A stretch of 64,000 nucleotides of DNA from Streptomyces glaucescens. GTDB lineage: Bacteria; Actinomycetota; Actinomycetes; Streptomycetales; Streptomycetaceae. The stretch covers positions 124,001-188,000 of the forward strand of contig NZ_CP009438.1 in the NCBI RefSeq assembly GCF_000761215.1, written 5' to 3'. Both the position numbers and the translations under genes were made by a program. Shown here piece by piece: positions 43,918 to 53,127 of this stretch (position 1 is its first letter; each line of letters opens with the position of its first letter). The notes under the pieces were generated by a model that ran no database searches, was not told the origin of the DNA, and worked only from the letters and a program-made list of their open reading frames with translations.

Positions 43918-45806
43918 CCACTCCCCCGGCGCCAGGAACCCTTCCGCCGGACGTCCGGGCCGGCGGCGACACCACAGCGGCCCGGGTTACGGGCAACACC
44001 ACCGGTGGGGCCGCCGGCGCGGCGAGGGAGCCCGCCCTTCCGCGACTGCGCCCGGACGTCGCCGTCACCCCGCTGCGGGCCGGCCTGCACCTGCGCGGAC
44101 GGCGCGGCAGCGTGACCTTCGAGGGCAGCACGGCGCTGCCCGCCCTGTGGCGTCTGCTGGAGGGGCCTTTGCGCACGGGCGACGCGGCGGAGCTGGACCG
44201 CAGGGCCGCGCCCGGCACCACGGTGCGCGACGCGCTGGACACCCTCGTCGAGCGGCTGCGGGACCACGACCTGGTGGTGTCGGCGCCGACCGGACGCGCC
44301 GCCGACTGGGTCGCGGCGTCGGCGGGGCGGCCCGCCGACACCGCCGCCGCACTGGCCGCGGCCCGCGTGGAGGTGGCGTCCGCCGCGGCGGGCGGCCCGC
44401 TGGCCGAGGCCGTCTCGCGCGCGCTGTCGGACGCCGGGGTGGCGTGGTCGCACGCCGCGGACCCGGCGCTGCCCGAGGACGTGGTCCTGCTGTGCGAAGC
44501 CGGGGGCGGCCGGCGGGCCGTGGCCGTCGCGGTCCGGGGAGGCCGGGCATACGTCACGGCCCCAGGCAGCCCCGAGCAGGTCTCCTCGGACGCGGCCGCG
44601 CTCACCGCGCACCGGCCACCGGAGCCCGCCGACGCCGACTTCCCGGCCACGCTCGCCGCGCACCGGCCACCGGAGTCCGCCGACGCCGACTTCTCGACCG
44701 CGCTCGCCGCGCACCGGCCACCGGAGCCCGCCGACGCCGGTTTTCCGGCCTCGTTCGTCGCGCTGCTCGGCGGCTCGGCGGCGCAGCGGCTGCTGTGCGC
44801 GCTCGGCGGGCTGCCGGACCCGGCGAGCGAGGGGGACGACCCCCGACTGGTGCCCGGGCTGCCCGCGGTTCTCGTGGCCGACGCCCGGCCCCCGCGCGCC
44901 GACTACCGCAGCTGGCTGGGACCCCACCTGATCGACGCCGACCGCCGCACCCGCCCGGAGCCGGCCCGGTCGCTCGCGGAGGTGCTGACCCGGGTGGCGG
45001 CGCTCACCGACGAACTCGTCGGGGTCCTGCCGGGCCCGGCGCCGGGTGCCCTGCGTCAGTCACCGGTGCCCCTGGCCTTGTGCGAACTGCCGGAGGGCGC
45101 CGTGCTGGCCGGCGCGGCGCGCCTGGACCTGGCCCGTCTGGAGGCGTTCTGCCGGGCCGCGGAGCTGCGGCCGGCGGGGCCCGGCGCCGGGCGCGTGACG
45201 GTGGGCGCGAATCCCGCGCACGCCCTGGGCCGCGCCCTGCGCGAGGCCGCCGCGGAAGCCCTCCCGGCCGCGGGCGCGGTACTGCCCGAGGCGCACTGGC
45301 GGGAACACCCGCAGGCCGGCCACTGGTGGACGGCCCTGACCGGACGCCTCGGCACGCCCGCCCGTCTCGAGGTGCGGCGTCTCGCCGACGGGGAGGAGGC
45401 GTACCGGGCCGTCGTGCGCGGCGGCACGGATCCGGCCGCCCACGGGCCCGTCCTCGGCGACGCGGTGGAGGCGACACCGGGTGACGCGGCGGCGTTCGCC
45501 GCCCTGTCGGCCGCCGCCGCGGCCGGCTCGGCCGCCCAGGGACTCGTCGTCGGGCACCTCTGCCGGGCGAACGGCGCGGTGGCGGCCCTGGCCGCGGCGG
45601 ACGCCCGGACGGCCCCTTGGGAGGACAGGGGCTGGACCAACGGCTGGCTGGCGGACCTCGCACTCCGGGAGGCCGCACTTCAGGCCGTGCTGCGCCGGCT
45701 GACCGGGCTGCGCGTCCGGGAGCCCGGGGAGGCCGCCCCCGCGCTCGTCGCGCGACTGCGCGCGTTCGGCTTCTCGGTGCTGTACGGCCGGGGGGAGGGC
45801 CGGTGA
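43914..45806 (+). CDS. lazD: Azoline-forming cyclodehydratase partner (LazD type, RRE-containing)
   Basis: A 630-residue protein. Residues about 42-125 (PRLRPDVAVTPLRAGLHL, GSVTFEGSTALPALWRLLEG) form a RiPP recognition element-like winged helix that binds the leader. The rest is weakly conserved and resembles the partner component of split azoline-forming systems (LazD/LazE). Residues 230-280 contain three 17-residue repeats (LxAHRPPEPADADFPAT-like) that look like an added linker. Start overlaps lazC and stop overlaps lazE (GTGA). It works with the YcaO protein on Cys and Ser to make thiazolines and oxazolines. Confidence 0.85.
   Translation: MTTPPAPGTLPPDVRAGGDTTAARVTGNTTGGAAGAAREPALPRLRPDVAVTPLRAGLHLRGRRGSVTFEGSTALPALWRLLEGPLRTGDAAELDRRAAPGTTVRDALDTLVERLRDHDLVVSAPTGRAADWVAASAGRPADTAAALAAARVEVASAAAGGPLAEAVSRALSDAGVAWSHAADPALPEDVVLLCEAGGGRRAVAVAVRGGRAYVTAPGSPEQVSSDAAALTAHRPPEPADADFPATLAAHRPPESADADFSTALAAHRPPEPADAGFPASFVALLGGSAAQRLLCALGGLPDPASEGDDPRLVPGLPAVLVADARPPRADYRSWLGPHLIDADRRTRPEPARSLAEVLTRVAALTDELVGVLPGPAPGALRQSPVPLALCELPEGAVLAGAARLDLARLEAFCRAAELRPAGPGAGRVTVGANPAHALGRALREAAAEALPAAGAVLPEAHWREHPQAGHWWTALTGRLGTPARLEVRRLADGEEAYRAVVRGGTDPAAHGPVLGDAVEATPGDAAAFAALSAAAAAGSAAQGLVVGHLCRANGAVAALAAADARTAPWEDRGWTNGWLADLALREAALQAVLRRLTGLRVREPGEAAPALVARLRAFGFSVLYGRGEGR
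44601..44753 (+). repeat. Three 51-bp tandem repeats inside lazD
   Basis: Units at 44601-44651, 44652-44702 and 44703-44753 are nearly identical and in frame, encoding 17 residues each with the shared core AHRPPEPADAD (Ser or Gly substitutions in later units). Recent expansion inside a coding sequence. Confidence 0.9.
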
Positions 45807-47725
45807 GTCACGCCGGACGCCCGGTCCTCGGCCCGCTGCCCGTGCCGGTGCTCGACGCCGCCGCCGCGCTCGCCGCGACGGCGGGTGCGGCGGTCGTCGT
45901 GCTGCCCCGGTGGACGCTGGAACTCGCCGAACTGCTCAGCCGCCACGCGCTGGCCCACCCCGTGCGCCTCGTCCCGGTGCGGTTCGACGGAGCCCTGGCC
46001 GTCGTGGGGCCGGTCCTGCGGCCGGGCGCCGCCGCCTGTCTGTCCTGCGCCGAGTACCAGCGGCTGGCCACGACGGGTGGGCGGGTGCCGTGGCACAGCC
46101 CGGCACTGGCCCTGGCGGGAGCACCCTCCACCGCGCTGGGCGCGGCGACCGGCGCGCTCGCCCTCGAACTGCTGCAGGCGGCCGACGGCGAGCCGCGGGG
46201 AGCGCGGCCGGGCGCGGACGCCACCGCCACGGTGCACCTCGTCCACCACGGCCGCGCCACCTGGTCCACCCACCAGGTCCGTCCGGTCGGCGGCTGCGCG
46301 GTCTGCCGGCCGCTGCCGGACGACTCTGCCGCCGACGTCGTACCGGTGCCGTCGGCCCCCCGCCCGCTGCCCGACCCCGCGGTGCTCCGCGGCGCCAACC
46401 CCCGCACCGGGGTCGCGGAGTTGCGGGCGGCGCTGCACGACGAGCGGTTCGGTCCGGTACGCCGGCTGTTCCGCAGCGAGGACTCCGCCTTCTGCCTGAC
46501 GACGGCGTTCGTCACGGACGGGCGGGCGGTGGACGACGGCGGGTACGGGCGGGCCGGTGACTTCCGCACCAGCGAGCGGGTGGCGCTCTTCGAGAGCGTC
46601 GAGCGGTTCGCGGGCATGCGGCCGACCGGCCGGCGGACCCGGCTGCGGGCGTCCTTCGGCGAACTCGGGCCGGACCGGGCCGTGGATCCCGTGCGGCTGG
46701 GGTTGCCCGACCCCGCCTACCACGGCCATCCCGCCTCGCGGACCGTCCCGTACGGCCCCGATCTGGAACTGGACTGGGTGCACGGCTGGTCCCTCACCCG
46801 GCGCCGGGCCGTGGCCGTGCCCGAGCACGTGGCGTACTGGGACGTGCCGGGCGACGGACCGCGCGTGGTGTACGAGTCCTCCAACGGCTGCGGGCTGGGC
46901 AACAGCCCGGAGGAAGCGGTGCTCTACGGGCTGTTCGAAGTCGCCGAGCGGGACGCGTTCCTGATGGCCTGGTACACCTCCACCCCGCTCCCCCGCGTCG
47001 AGCCGCCGCCCGCGGACTTGGAGACGGCCCTGCTGGCCGACCGCGCGGAGCTGGCCGGCTACCGCCTCCTGCTCCTCGACGCCACGAACGACTTCGGCAT
47101 CCCGGCGGTCGTCGCGGTCTGCCGGTACGAGGGCTCCCACCCCGCGGCTCCGCGGATGCTGCTGGCGGCCGGCGCCCACCACGACCCCCGCGTCGCGATC
47201 CGTTCGGCGGTGGCGGAGGTGGTGACCAACGTCCTGGAGTCCGCGCACCGTTCCGGCCCCGGGAACGGGCTGCGGGACCCCGAGCGGCTGCTCCCGATGC
47301 TCGACGAGCCGGAGCTCGTGGTGACCCTGGACGACCACGTGGGGGTGAACTCCCTGGCCGAGGCGGCCCCCCGGCTGGCGTTCCTCTTCGCCGACACCCC
47401 GGCCCGCTCCGTCGCCGAGGCCTGGCCCGGCGCGCCGGAGCCGGTGACGGACCTCGGCGTGCTGCTCGACGCGACGGTGCTTCGGCTGGCCGACGAGGGC
47501 CTGGAGGTCATCGCCGTCGACCAGACGGAGCCGGGGCTGAGGGACCGGTTCGGCCTGCACTGCGCCAAGGTCGTCGTGCCGGGTTCGCTGCCCATGACGT
47601 TCGGTCACGTCAACCACCGCACCAGGGGCCTGCCGCGCCTGCTCCGTACGCCGCACCGGCTGGGCCGCACGGCCCGGCCGCTGCGCCCGGAAGACCTCGC
47701 GATCCACCCGCACCCCTTCCCCTGA
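45803..47725 (+). CDS. lazE: YcaO cyclodehydratase with N-terminal ThiF-like domain (LazE type)
   Basis: A 640-residue protein. The N-terminal 190 residues form an E1/ocin-ThiF-like segment with a zinc tetrad Cys79/Cys82 (CLSC) and Cys165/Cys168 (CAVC). The YcaO domain follows: SERVALFESVERFAG (257-271), SSNGCGLGNSPEEAVLYGLF (about 360-379) with FEVAERDAFLMAW, and a Pro-rich C-terminus IHPHPFP as in azoline-forming YcaO proteins. It phosphorylates core amide carbonyls with ATP so that Cys/Ser side chains cyclise. The GTG start overlaps the lazD stop. LazD and LazE form the azoline-forming pair. Confidence 0.92.
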   Translation: MSHAGRPVLGPLPVPVLDAAAALAATAGAAVVVLPRWTLELAELLSRHALAHPVRLVPVRFDGALAVVGPVLRPGAAACLSCAEYQRLATTGGRVPWHSPALALAGAPSTALGAATGALALELLQAADGEPRGARPGADATATVHLVHHGRATWSTHQVRPVGGCAVCRPLPDDSAADVVPVPSAPRPLPDPAVLRGANPRTGVAELRAALHDERFGPVRRLFRSEDSAFCLTTAFVTDGRAVDDGGYGRAGDFRTSERVALFESVERFAGMRPTGRRTRLRASFGELGPDRAVDPVRLGLPDPAYHGHPASRTVPYGPDLELDWVHGWSLTRRRAVAVPEHVAYWDVPGDGPRVVYESSNGCGLGNSPEEAVLYGLFEVAERDAFLMAWYTSTPLPRVEPPPADLETALLADRAELAGYRLLLLDATNDFGIPAVVAVCRYEGSHPAAPRMLLAAGAHHDPRVAIRSAVAEVVTNVLESAHRSGPGNGLRDPERLLPMLDEPELVVTLDDHVGVNSLAEAAPRLAFLFADTPARSVAEAWPGAPEPVTDLGVLLDATVLRLADEGLEVIAVDQTEPGLRDRFGLHCAKVVVPGSLPMTFGHVNHRTRGLPRLLRTPHRLGRTARPLRPEDLAIHPHPFP

Positions 47726-47813
47726 CCCCGCTCCTTCCCGACCCCGATCCCCGATCCTTCCCGCCCCCCGATCCCCGATCCCGACCCGAACCCCCGAACG
47801 AACGAGGGCCTCC

Positions 47814-49502
47814 ATGACGACGACCGGCACCTGGCACGGCTACCACCTCTTCCTGCACTCGAGCACGGAGGACACCGACGCCTTCCTCACCGAGGAGGCG
47901 GCCTGGCTGCTGGACGGACTGGTCGCGTCGGGGCAGGCCGCGAAGTGGTTCTTCATCCGGTACGGGGAGGGGGGACCGCACCTGCGGATCCGGATCGCGG
48001 GGCTGAGCCCGTCGGTCGCCGCGGAGCTGCCGTCCACGCTGGCCCGGGCCGCCAAGTCGGTGCCGTCCGTGGGCGGTCCGTGGCCCTCGCACCACGGTGA
48101 GGTCCGCGTGGTGGAGTACGTCCCCGAAACGCGCCGCTACGGCGGGCCGCGGGCGCTGCCCACGGCCGAGGACGTCTTCGCGGTCTCCTCCCGGGTGGCC
48201 GTGGCGGCGCTGCGCGCCCTGCGGCGGCAGCCGGCCGGCGGGTCGGGCCGGCTCGTCCTCGCGGCCGACCTGGCACACGCCACGGCGTACGCCCTGGGCA
48301 TGGACCGGGTCACGGCGGCGAAGTGGCTGCGGGGGCACGCGGCGGGCTGGCGCTGGGTCACCGAGGTGCCCCTGCTGCCGGCCGCGGCCGTGCACATGCG
48401 GACCAACTCCGTCTACGCGGCGCAGCGTTCCGCACTGGGCCGCCGGGCGGCGGCCCTGTGGGCGGGACTGGCGCGGGGCGGGACCGGGGAGGCCTGGCTG
48501 GTGGAGTGGGCGGACCGGGTCCGCGCGGCGGACGGGACGCTGCGGGCCCTGACGGAGGCCGGTGCCGACGACGTGGACGCGGCGCTGCGGTGGGTGTGGG
48601 CGTCGCAGCTCCACATGCTGCTCAACCGGCTCGGCGTCTCACCGGACGAGGAGCGCGCGGTGTGCCGGCTCGCCGCCCGCACGCTGCTGGACACGGACGA
48701 GCCGGTGTCGTTCTTCCCGCAGGGGCACCGTGCGCCCGACTGGCAGTACCTGGAGAGGAGCCAGATCCGCATCGGCCGCAACGAGGACTCCGCCCTGCGC
48801 CGGGCTCCCTCCGACGTGACGGCCCGGACCGGCGGCCCCGAGACGCCGCTGCCCGCGGACCCGCTGCCCGAGGTGCCGTTGTCCGCGGCGCTGGCCGCAC
48901 GGTCGTCCGCGCGCGGCGAGATCCGCGGGCCGCTGGACGCCGGCACGCTCGGCGCGTTGCTGTGGAACGCGCTGGCGGAGAGCAGCCGGACCCGCAGGCG
49001 CTTCCCGGACGGCTCGGAGCGGATCTACACCCACCGCCCCTACCCGAGCGCGGGCGCCCTTTACACCGCGCGCGTGCGGCTGCTCGTCCTCGACGTGGCG
49101 GGGCTCCCGGCGGCGACGTACGACTGCGTACCGGAGCGCCGGACGCTGCGCCGGGTGGGTCCGGCGCCCCAGCAGGCCGAGGTCGAGGCGCTGTCGACCT
49201 ATTTCTCCCGTCCCGAGGAGGACCCGGACCGGATCGGTGTCGACGGCGCCCCGGTCGTCGCCGCACTGTACGTGGAGCTCGGTCTGTTGCGCCGGCGCTA
49301 CGGCCTGCGGGCGCTGCGCCTAGGGCTGCTGGAGACGGGGCACCTGGCGCAGACGCTGCTGCTGACCGCCGCGGCCCTGGGGCTCGCGGGCACACCGCTC
49401 GGCGGCTTCCACGACGACCTGGCGCACGAACTGCTGGGCCTGGACGACTTGGACCAGCCGCTCCAGTACCTGCTGCCGCTCGGGCACCGCACGGACGGCT
49501 GA
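47814..49502 (+). CDS. lazF: Bifunctional glutamate-elimination and azoline dehydrogenase (LazF type)
   Basis: A 562-residue fusion. Residues 1-320 are a SpaB_C/thiopeptide-type elimination domain (GTWHGYHLFLHSSTEDTDAF, AAKWFFIRYGEGGPHLRIRI) that removes Glu from glutamylated Ser to give dehydroalanine. Residues 350-562 form a SagB-type FMN dehydrogenase (THRPYPSAGALYTARVRLLV) that oxidises azolines to thiazoles/oxazoles. This fusion is a distinctive mark of lactazole-type clusters. GAGGG lies upstream of the ATG. The 88-base gap before it is built of repeated CCCGATCC units. It is the last clear gene of the cluster. Confidence 0.9.
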   Translation: MTTTGTWHGYHLFLHSSTEDTDAFLTEEAAWLLDGLVASGQAAKWFFIRYGEGGPHLRIRIAGLSPSVAAELPSTLARAAKSVPSVGGPWPSHHGEVRVVEYVPETRRYGGPRALPTAEDVFAVSSRVAVAALRALRRQPAGGSGRLVLAADLAHATAYALGMDRVTAAKWLRGHAAGWRWVTEVPLLPAAAVHMRTNSVYAAQRSALGRRAAALWAGLARGGTGEAWLVEWADRVRAADGTLRALTEAGADDVDAALRWVWASQLHMLLNRLGVSPDEERAVCRLAARTLLDTDEPVSFFPQGHRAPDWQYLERSQIRIGRNEDSALRRAPSDVTARTGGPETPLPADPLPEVPLSAALAARSSARGEIRGPLDAGTLGALLWNALAESSRTRRRFPDGSERIYTHRPYPSAGALYTARVRLLVLDVAGLPAATYDCVPERRTLRRVGPAPQQAEVEALSTYFSRPEEDPDRIGVDGAPVVAALYVELGLLRRRYGLRALRLGLLETGHLAQTLLLTAAALGLAGTPLGGFHDDLAHELLGLDDLDQPLQYLLPLGHRTDG

Positions 49503-49807
49503 CGGCAGGGCCCGGCCCCCGGTGGCCGGCGCACACCGTCACCGGCCGGGAAGCGCGCCGGCGGCGGGCAGGCGCGGCCGTCCGGGTGCTCGCGCGGCTG
49601 CGCTGCGCGCCCGCGGCGGCCGGCCCGGCGGTGGTGCCGACCGCTGTGGCACCGGTCCCCGGCTCGCCTCCGTGCCGAGCCGAATCATCCGCTTCCCGCC
49701 GGTCCTTGAGGCCCGAGATGCATGAACTGAGTGGCGGACGTAGCCTCTTAGAGAGCCACCTCCGACCGAGTCGAGCGTTCTCGCTCCACACGGACTGGAA
49801 AGTCATC
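49503..49807. other. Intergenic region after the thiopeptide cluster
   Basis: No gene supported and no clear terminator seen. The last 80 bases are less GC-rich and should contain the promoter of the secreted protein at 49808. Confidence 0.4.
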
Positions 49808-50272
49808 ATGAACAATCGCCTGGCAATCACCTGCGCGGCGGCAATATTGGCTGTGGCCGGCAACGTGCCCGTGGCCTCAGCGCTCCCGGCCGCGCCCGGC
49901 CTGGTCGCACCGGCCGCGACAGTCACCCCCACCAGTTTCACGGCGCAGCAGTCCGGCAGCAACTGGACCATCACGTTCTCCCGCGACCTCAGTTTCTCCG
50001 CCTTCGAGGTGCGGAACCAGTTCCCCTTCCAGGGCTGGGCAGAACTGTGGGAGCAGGACGAATCCGATGACGACTTCATCAGCAGGACCCGCGTGTCGAA
50101 CATCACGCCCAGCTCCGGCGGGCTGACGCAGACGGCGACGTTCCGGCCGACGAGCAGTCAGCTGGACACCGAATTGGGCGGCGAGGAAATCTACGCGAAG
50201 GCCTTCCTGAAGAACCTGGAGACCGGCCAGGTATTCCAAGTGGCGAGCCACCGCATCCAGATCTCGCCCTGA
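49808..50272 (+). CDS. Small secreted hypothetical protein
   Basis: A 154-residue exported protein with a signal peptide (MNNRLAITCAAAILAVAGNV, ending ASALPA, about residue 29) and a mature domain rich in beta strands (SGSNWTITFSRDLSFSAFEV, GWAELWEQDESDDDFISRTR, LTQTATFRPTSSQLDTELGG). No cysteines occur in the mature part. ATG at 49808 with GGAAAG upstream; the base composition here is less GC-rich than around it. I do not recognise the family. It lies just past the thiopeptide cluster but nothing links it to biosynthesis. Confidence 0.7.
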   Translation: MNNRLAITCAAAILAVAGNVPVASALPAAPGLVAPAATVTPTSFTAQQSGSNWTITFSRDLSFSAFEVRNQFPFQGWAELWEQDESDDDFISRTRVSNITPSSGGLTQTATFRPTSSQLDTELGGEEIYAKAFLKNLETGQVFQVASHRIQISP

Positions 50273-50428
50273 GCGCGCTGCCCCGCCTGCGCTGCGCTGC
50301 GCGGGAAGCGTTAGCCCTGTGGGCGCCGCCAGTCCTCGCCGGGGCCCCGTAGCCGTCGGGAGACGGTCACGGGGCCCCGCCGGGGCACGGTCTCGGGGGG
50401 CGCCGCGATCCGCCGGACGGCGATGTCT

Positions 50429-50897
50429 TCAGTGACGTCGGACGCGGTGCGCGTCGAGTGCGGCCTCCAGATCCACGTCCGCGCCGGGCAGCCACTGCGG
50501 CAGACCCGGGATGCGGGACATGGCTTCCATGAGGGTGTCGACCATGGGGCCCTCCACGGTCGGTCCGTGGGCGGACAGCAGCCTGGCGGCCGACAGGGAG
50601 GACGCGTTCCGCAGGTTCCGGCCGAATTTCTCCGCGTCCGCCATCGCCGTCCACGGGGCGATTGCCCGGTTGAGCACCTCGAAACCCGCGAGGAAATTCC
50701 ACGCGGACAACGCCCATGTGCCGCGCGCTCTCGGGGAGTACGGTGCCGAAGCTGTCCGAACTGAAAAGCGTCCCGTCCCGGTGATCGAACATCGCCGGCG
50801 TTCCGGGCGAGTCGAACGTGGGCGGGCGGAAGAAGGTGAAACGCCGGTCCCCGATCGCCATGCGGCTTCCGGGATTGACCGTGATCACCCGCTCCAG
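50429..50897 (-). pseudogene. MBL-fold metallo-hydrolase remnant (5'-deleted, frameshifted)
   Basis: On the minus strand, one frame reads ERVITVNPGSRMAIGDRRFT, then DHRDGTLFSSDSFGTVLP, and another continues with SAWNFLAGFEVLNRAIAPWT and RLLSAHGPTVEG to the stop at 50429. Together they match the C-terminal half of metallo-beta-lactamase-fold flavoprotein-like hydrolases (the SSDSFG loop and LSAHGP histidine). The N-terminal HxHxDH half is missing and a frame change falls around 50690-50750. It meets the TetR remnant head to head near 50900. Confidence 0.65.
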
Positions 50898-50903
50898 CAC
50901 GAT

Positions 50904-51385
50904 CCGCGCACCATCACCATGGACCAGATCGCCAAAGCCGCCGGCGTCGGCCGTGCGACGCTCTACCGCAGCTTCCCGGACCGGTCCGCCGTCGCCACGG
51001 CGCTCCTCGACGAGCACGAACGGCGTCTGCAGGGCCAGATGATCTACGGTCCGCCGCCCCTGGGTCCGGGGCGCCTCCCGCCGATCGCCTGGCGGCCTTC
51101 TACATCGCCGTGCTCGACCTGCTCCGCCGCCACCTGCCGCTCGCCCTCGGTGCGGAGACCGGCCCGGCCCGCTACACCACCGGCGCCTACGCCTTCTGGC
51201 GCCTCCATGTGCGCACCCTGCTGGAAGCCGGCGGGGCGGACGACCCCGACGCGCTCACCGACATCGCGCTGGGTCCGCTGGCACCGGAGCTCTACGACCA
51301 CCAGCGCAACACCCTCGGCCTTTCGCACGAGCGCATCGCCGAGTCACTGTCCCTGCCGGCCCGGCGACTCCTGCCCGGCCGGTGA
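50904..51385 (+). pseudogene. TetR family regulator remnant (5'-deleted, frameshifted)
   Basis: The helix-turn-helix reads ITMDQIAKAAGVGRATLYRS and FPDRSAVATALLDEHERRLQ, preceded by almost nothing of the expected first helix. After PPPLGPG the frame breaks: a GGGG tract at 51068-51071 is one G short of the version that would continue APPADRLAAFYIAVLDLLRR through ESLSLPARRLLPGR to the stop at 51385. Loss of one G in a homopolymer is either a real mutation or a sequencing error; the missing 5' end is independent evidence of decay. Confidence 0.65.
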
Positions 51386-51600
51386 GCAGGGCCGCACGGC
51401 GCAGGAACGGCAGCACGGGAAATGGCGGCCCTGAACCGAGCGGGTGTGGGAACAGGCAGTCAGGGCAGCGAACCGCGGTGTGCTCTTCGGGCGCCACTGT
51501 GACACGGCAGTGACAGCAAACGAATCACGCCGGCCCGCTGGGGCCGCTTTCATGTCTGTACAAGCGCCGCCCGGTTCGCGGTGGCGCGCTGACATCAGGG

Positions 51601-53127
51601 GTGGGATCAGCGTTGAGGAACACGTCGGGAAGAGGCCGCAGGCTGACGACGGTGCTGCTGGCGGGCACGCTGGCCGGGTCGGCGTTGGCGGCGGTCACCA
51701 GTACCGCGTCCGCGGCCCCGAACACCGCCGCTGCGGCCGTGGTGCCGTCGGGTCCGGGCATGGAACTGTCGGCCGCGTCGTTCACCCAGATGACGGTGGA
51801 CGACGTCGGCCGGCGCGTGTGGATCGCCGGAGACCGGGTCTATCCGGACGGGTCGCGGGACGGCGAGCTGGTCGGCGTGCTCTACGGGGGCGCCGGGCCC
51901 GCCGTCGCGAGCGCCCACATGACCGCTCCCCTTTCCGGCGTCGCGGTGGAGCCGGACGGCTCGAAGGTGTACGCCGGGCAGTCGGACCACATCGCGAACT
52001 ACTCCCACGAGAACGGGTTCCTGTATCCCCTCGCCCCCATTCCGGCGCCGGCCGACGGATGCGGGCGGGAGCTGGTGCACACCGGCGGGCGGTTGTTCTT
52101 CACCAGTCGGCCGGCCGCGTCGCCCGAGGCCTGCGCCGACGGGCTGGGCAGTGTCGGCGTCGCCGGGACGGCCCAGGGCGGCACGGCCGGGGAGGTCATG
52201 TACTCGAGCACCCCGGTCCATCTCGAGGGAGGGCCCGGAGGCCTGCTGGTGACCGCACCGGAGCGCTCGTCCCCGAGCGCCGACCCCGACCTGGGGATCT
52301 ACCGGGTGACCGACGGGACGGACGGGAACGTGCTGGAGTTCCTGGGTGAGCGCCGGTTCACCGAGGACGGGTCGGAGCGGGGCATGGACTTCCGGGACGC
52401 CGACTTCTCCGCGGACGGCTCCGTCCTCGCGGTGGCCGACGGGGACCGGGGGACCGTGTTGCTCGCCAGCCAGGACGCCCGCTTCCTCGAGAACCCCTAC
52501 GAGCCGCTGCCGGCAGGCGTGACGCCCACGGCCGTCGCCTTCAGCCCCGACGGCAAGTGGTTCGCCCAGGGCGGCGCGGCGTCGGGCGATGCCGCCGACC
52601 TGACCCTGGCGTTCGCCGACCCGTCGGTCGAGTGGCAGCCGCTGCGCATCAGCTTCGAGGACGAGGCCGCGGGCCACCGCGTCGTCCCGCGCGGCATGGA
52701 GTTCTCCGGCGACGGGCAACAGCTCTTCGTCGTGACCTCCGACCAGGAGGGCACCAGGTTCTGGCTGCACACGATCCAGACCAGGGAGGCCCTGGCCCCG
52801 TCGCGCTTCGTGGACGTGACGCACGGCCCGGCCGTCGCCGGGGAACCGTTCAGGATCACCGGACGACTGGACCTGGACGGACCGGCACCCACCGAGGCGC
52901 CGCGGATCACGGTGCTGCGGCTGAACGGTCAGGAGGTCGCCGACCTGCCGCCGGTTCCGGTCGCCGAAGACGGAACGTTCGCCGTGGAAGACGTCCTGCC
53001 GGACCGGGCCGGGGACGTCCACTACGTGCTCGGCTACGCGGGCGACGAGGTCCACTACCGCTCGGAGCACTGGCTCGTGGTGGACACCGTCCGGGCGCCG
53101 GACACGGTGTCCCGCGGCGGCCGGTAG
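51601..53127 (+). CDS. Secreted beta-propeller-like protein
   Basis: A 508-residue exported protein with a signal peptide (about 1-39, ending TASAAP). The mature part has repeated four-strand units with DGSKVYAGQ, DGSVLAVADGDRGTVLL, SPDGKWFAQGG, SGDGQQLFVVTSDQEGTRFW motifs, as in YncE/WD40-like propellers, and a C-terminal Ig-like domain (about 410-500, FRITGRLDLDGPAPTEAPRI). No catalytic residues are evident, so it may be a binding or surface protein. The GTG at 51601 has only a weak ribosome site (CAGGG). Confidence 0.78.
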   Translation: MGSALRNTSGRGRRLTTVLLAGTLAGSALAAVTSTASAAPNTAAAAVVPSGPGMELSAASFTQMTVDDVGRRVWIAGDRVYPDGSRDGELVGVLYGGAGPAVASAHMTAPLSGVAVEPDGSKVYAGQSDHIANYSHENGFLYPLAPIPAPADGCGRELVHTGGRLFFTSRPAASPEACADGLGSVGVAGTAQGGTAGEVMYSSTPVHLEGGPGGLLVTAPERSSPSADPDLGIYRVTDGTDGNVLEFLGERRFTEDGSERGMDFRDADFSADGSVLAVADGDRGTVLLASQDARFLENPYEPLPAGVTPTAVAFSPDGKWFAQGGAASGDAADLTLAFADPSVEWQPLRISFEDEAAGHRVVPRGMEFSGDGQQLFVVTSDQEGTRFWLHTIQTREALAPSRFVDVTHGPAVAGEPFRITGRLDLDGPAPTEAPRITVLRLNGQEVADLPPVPVAEDGTFAVEDVLPDRAGDVHYVLGYAGDEVHYRSEHWLVVDTVRAPDTVSRGGR

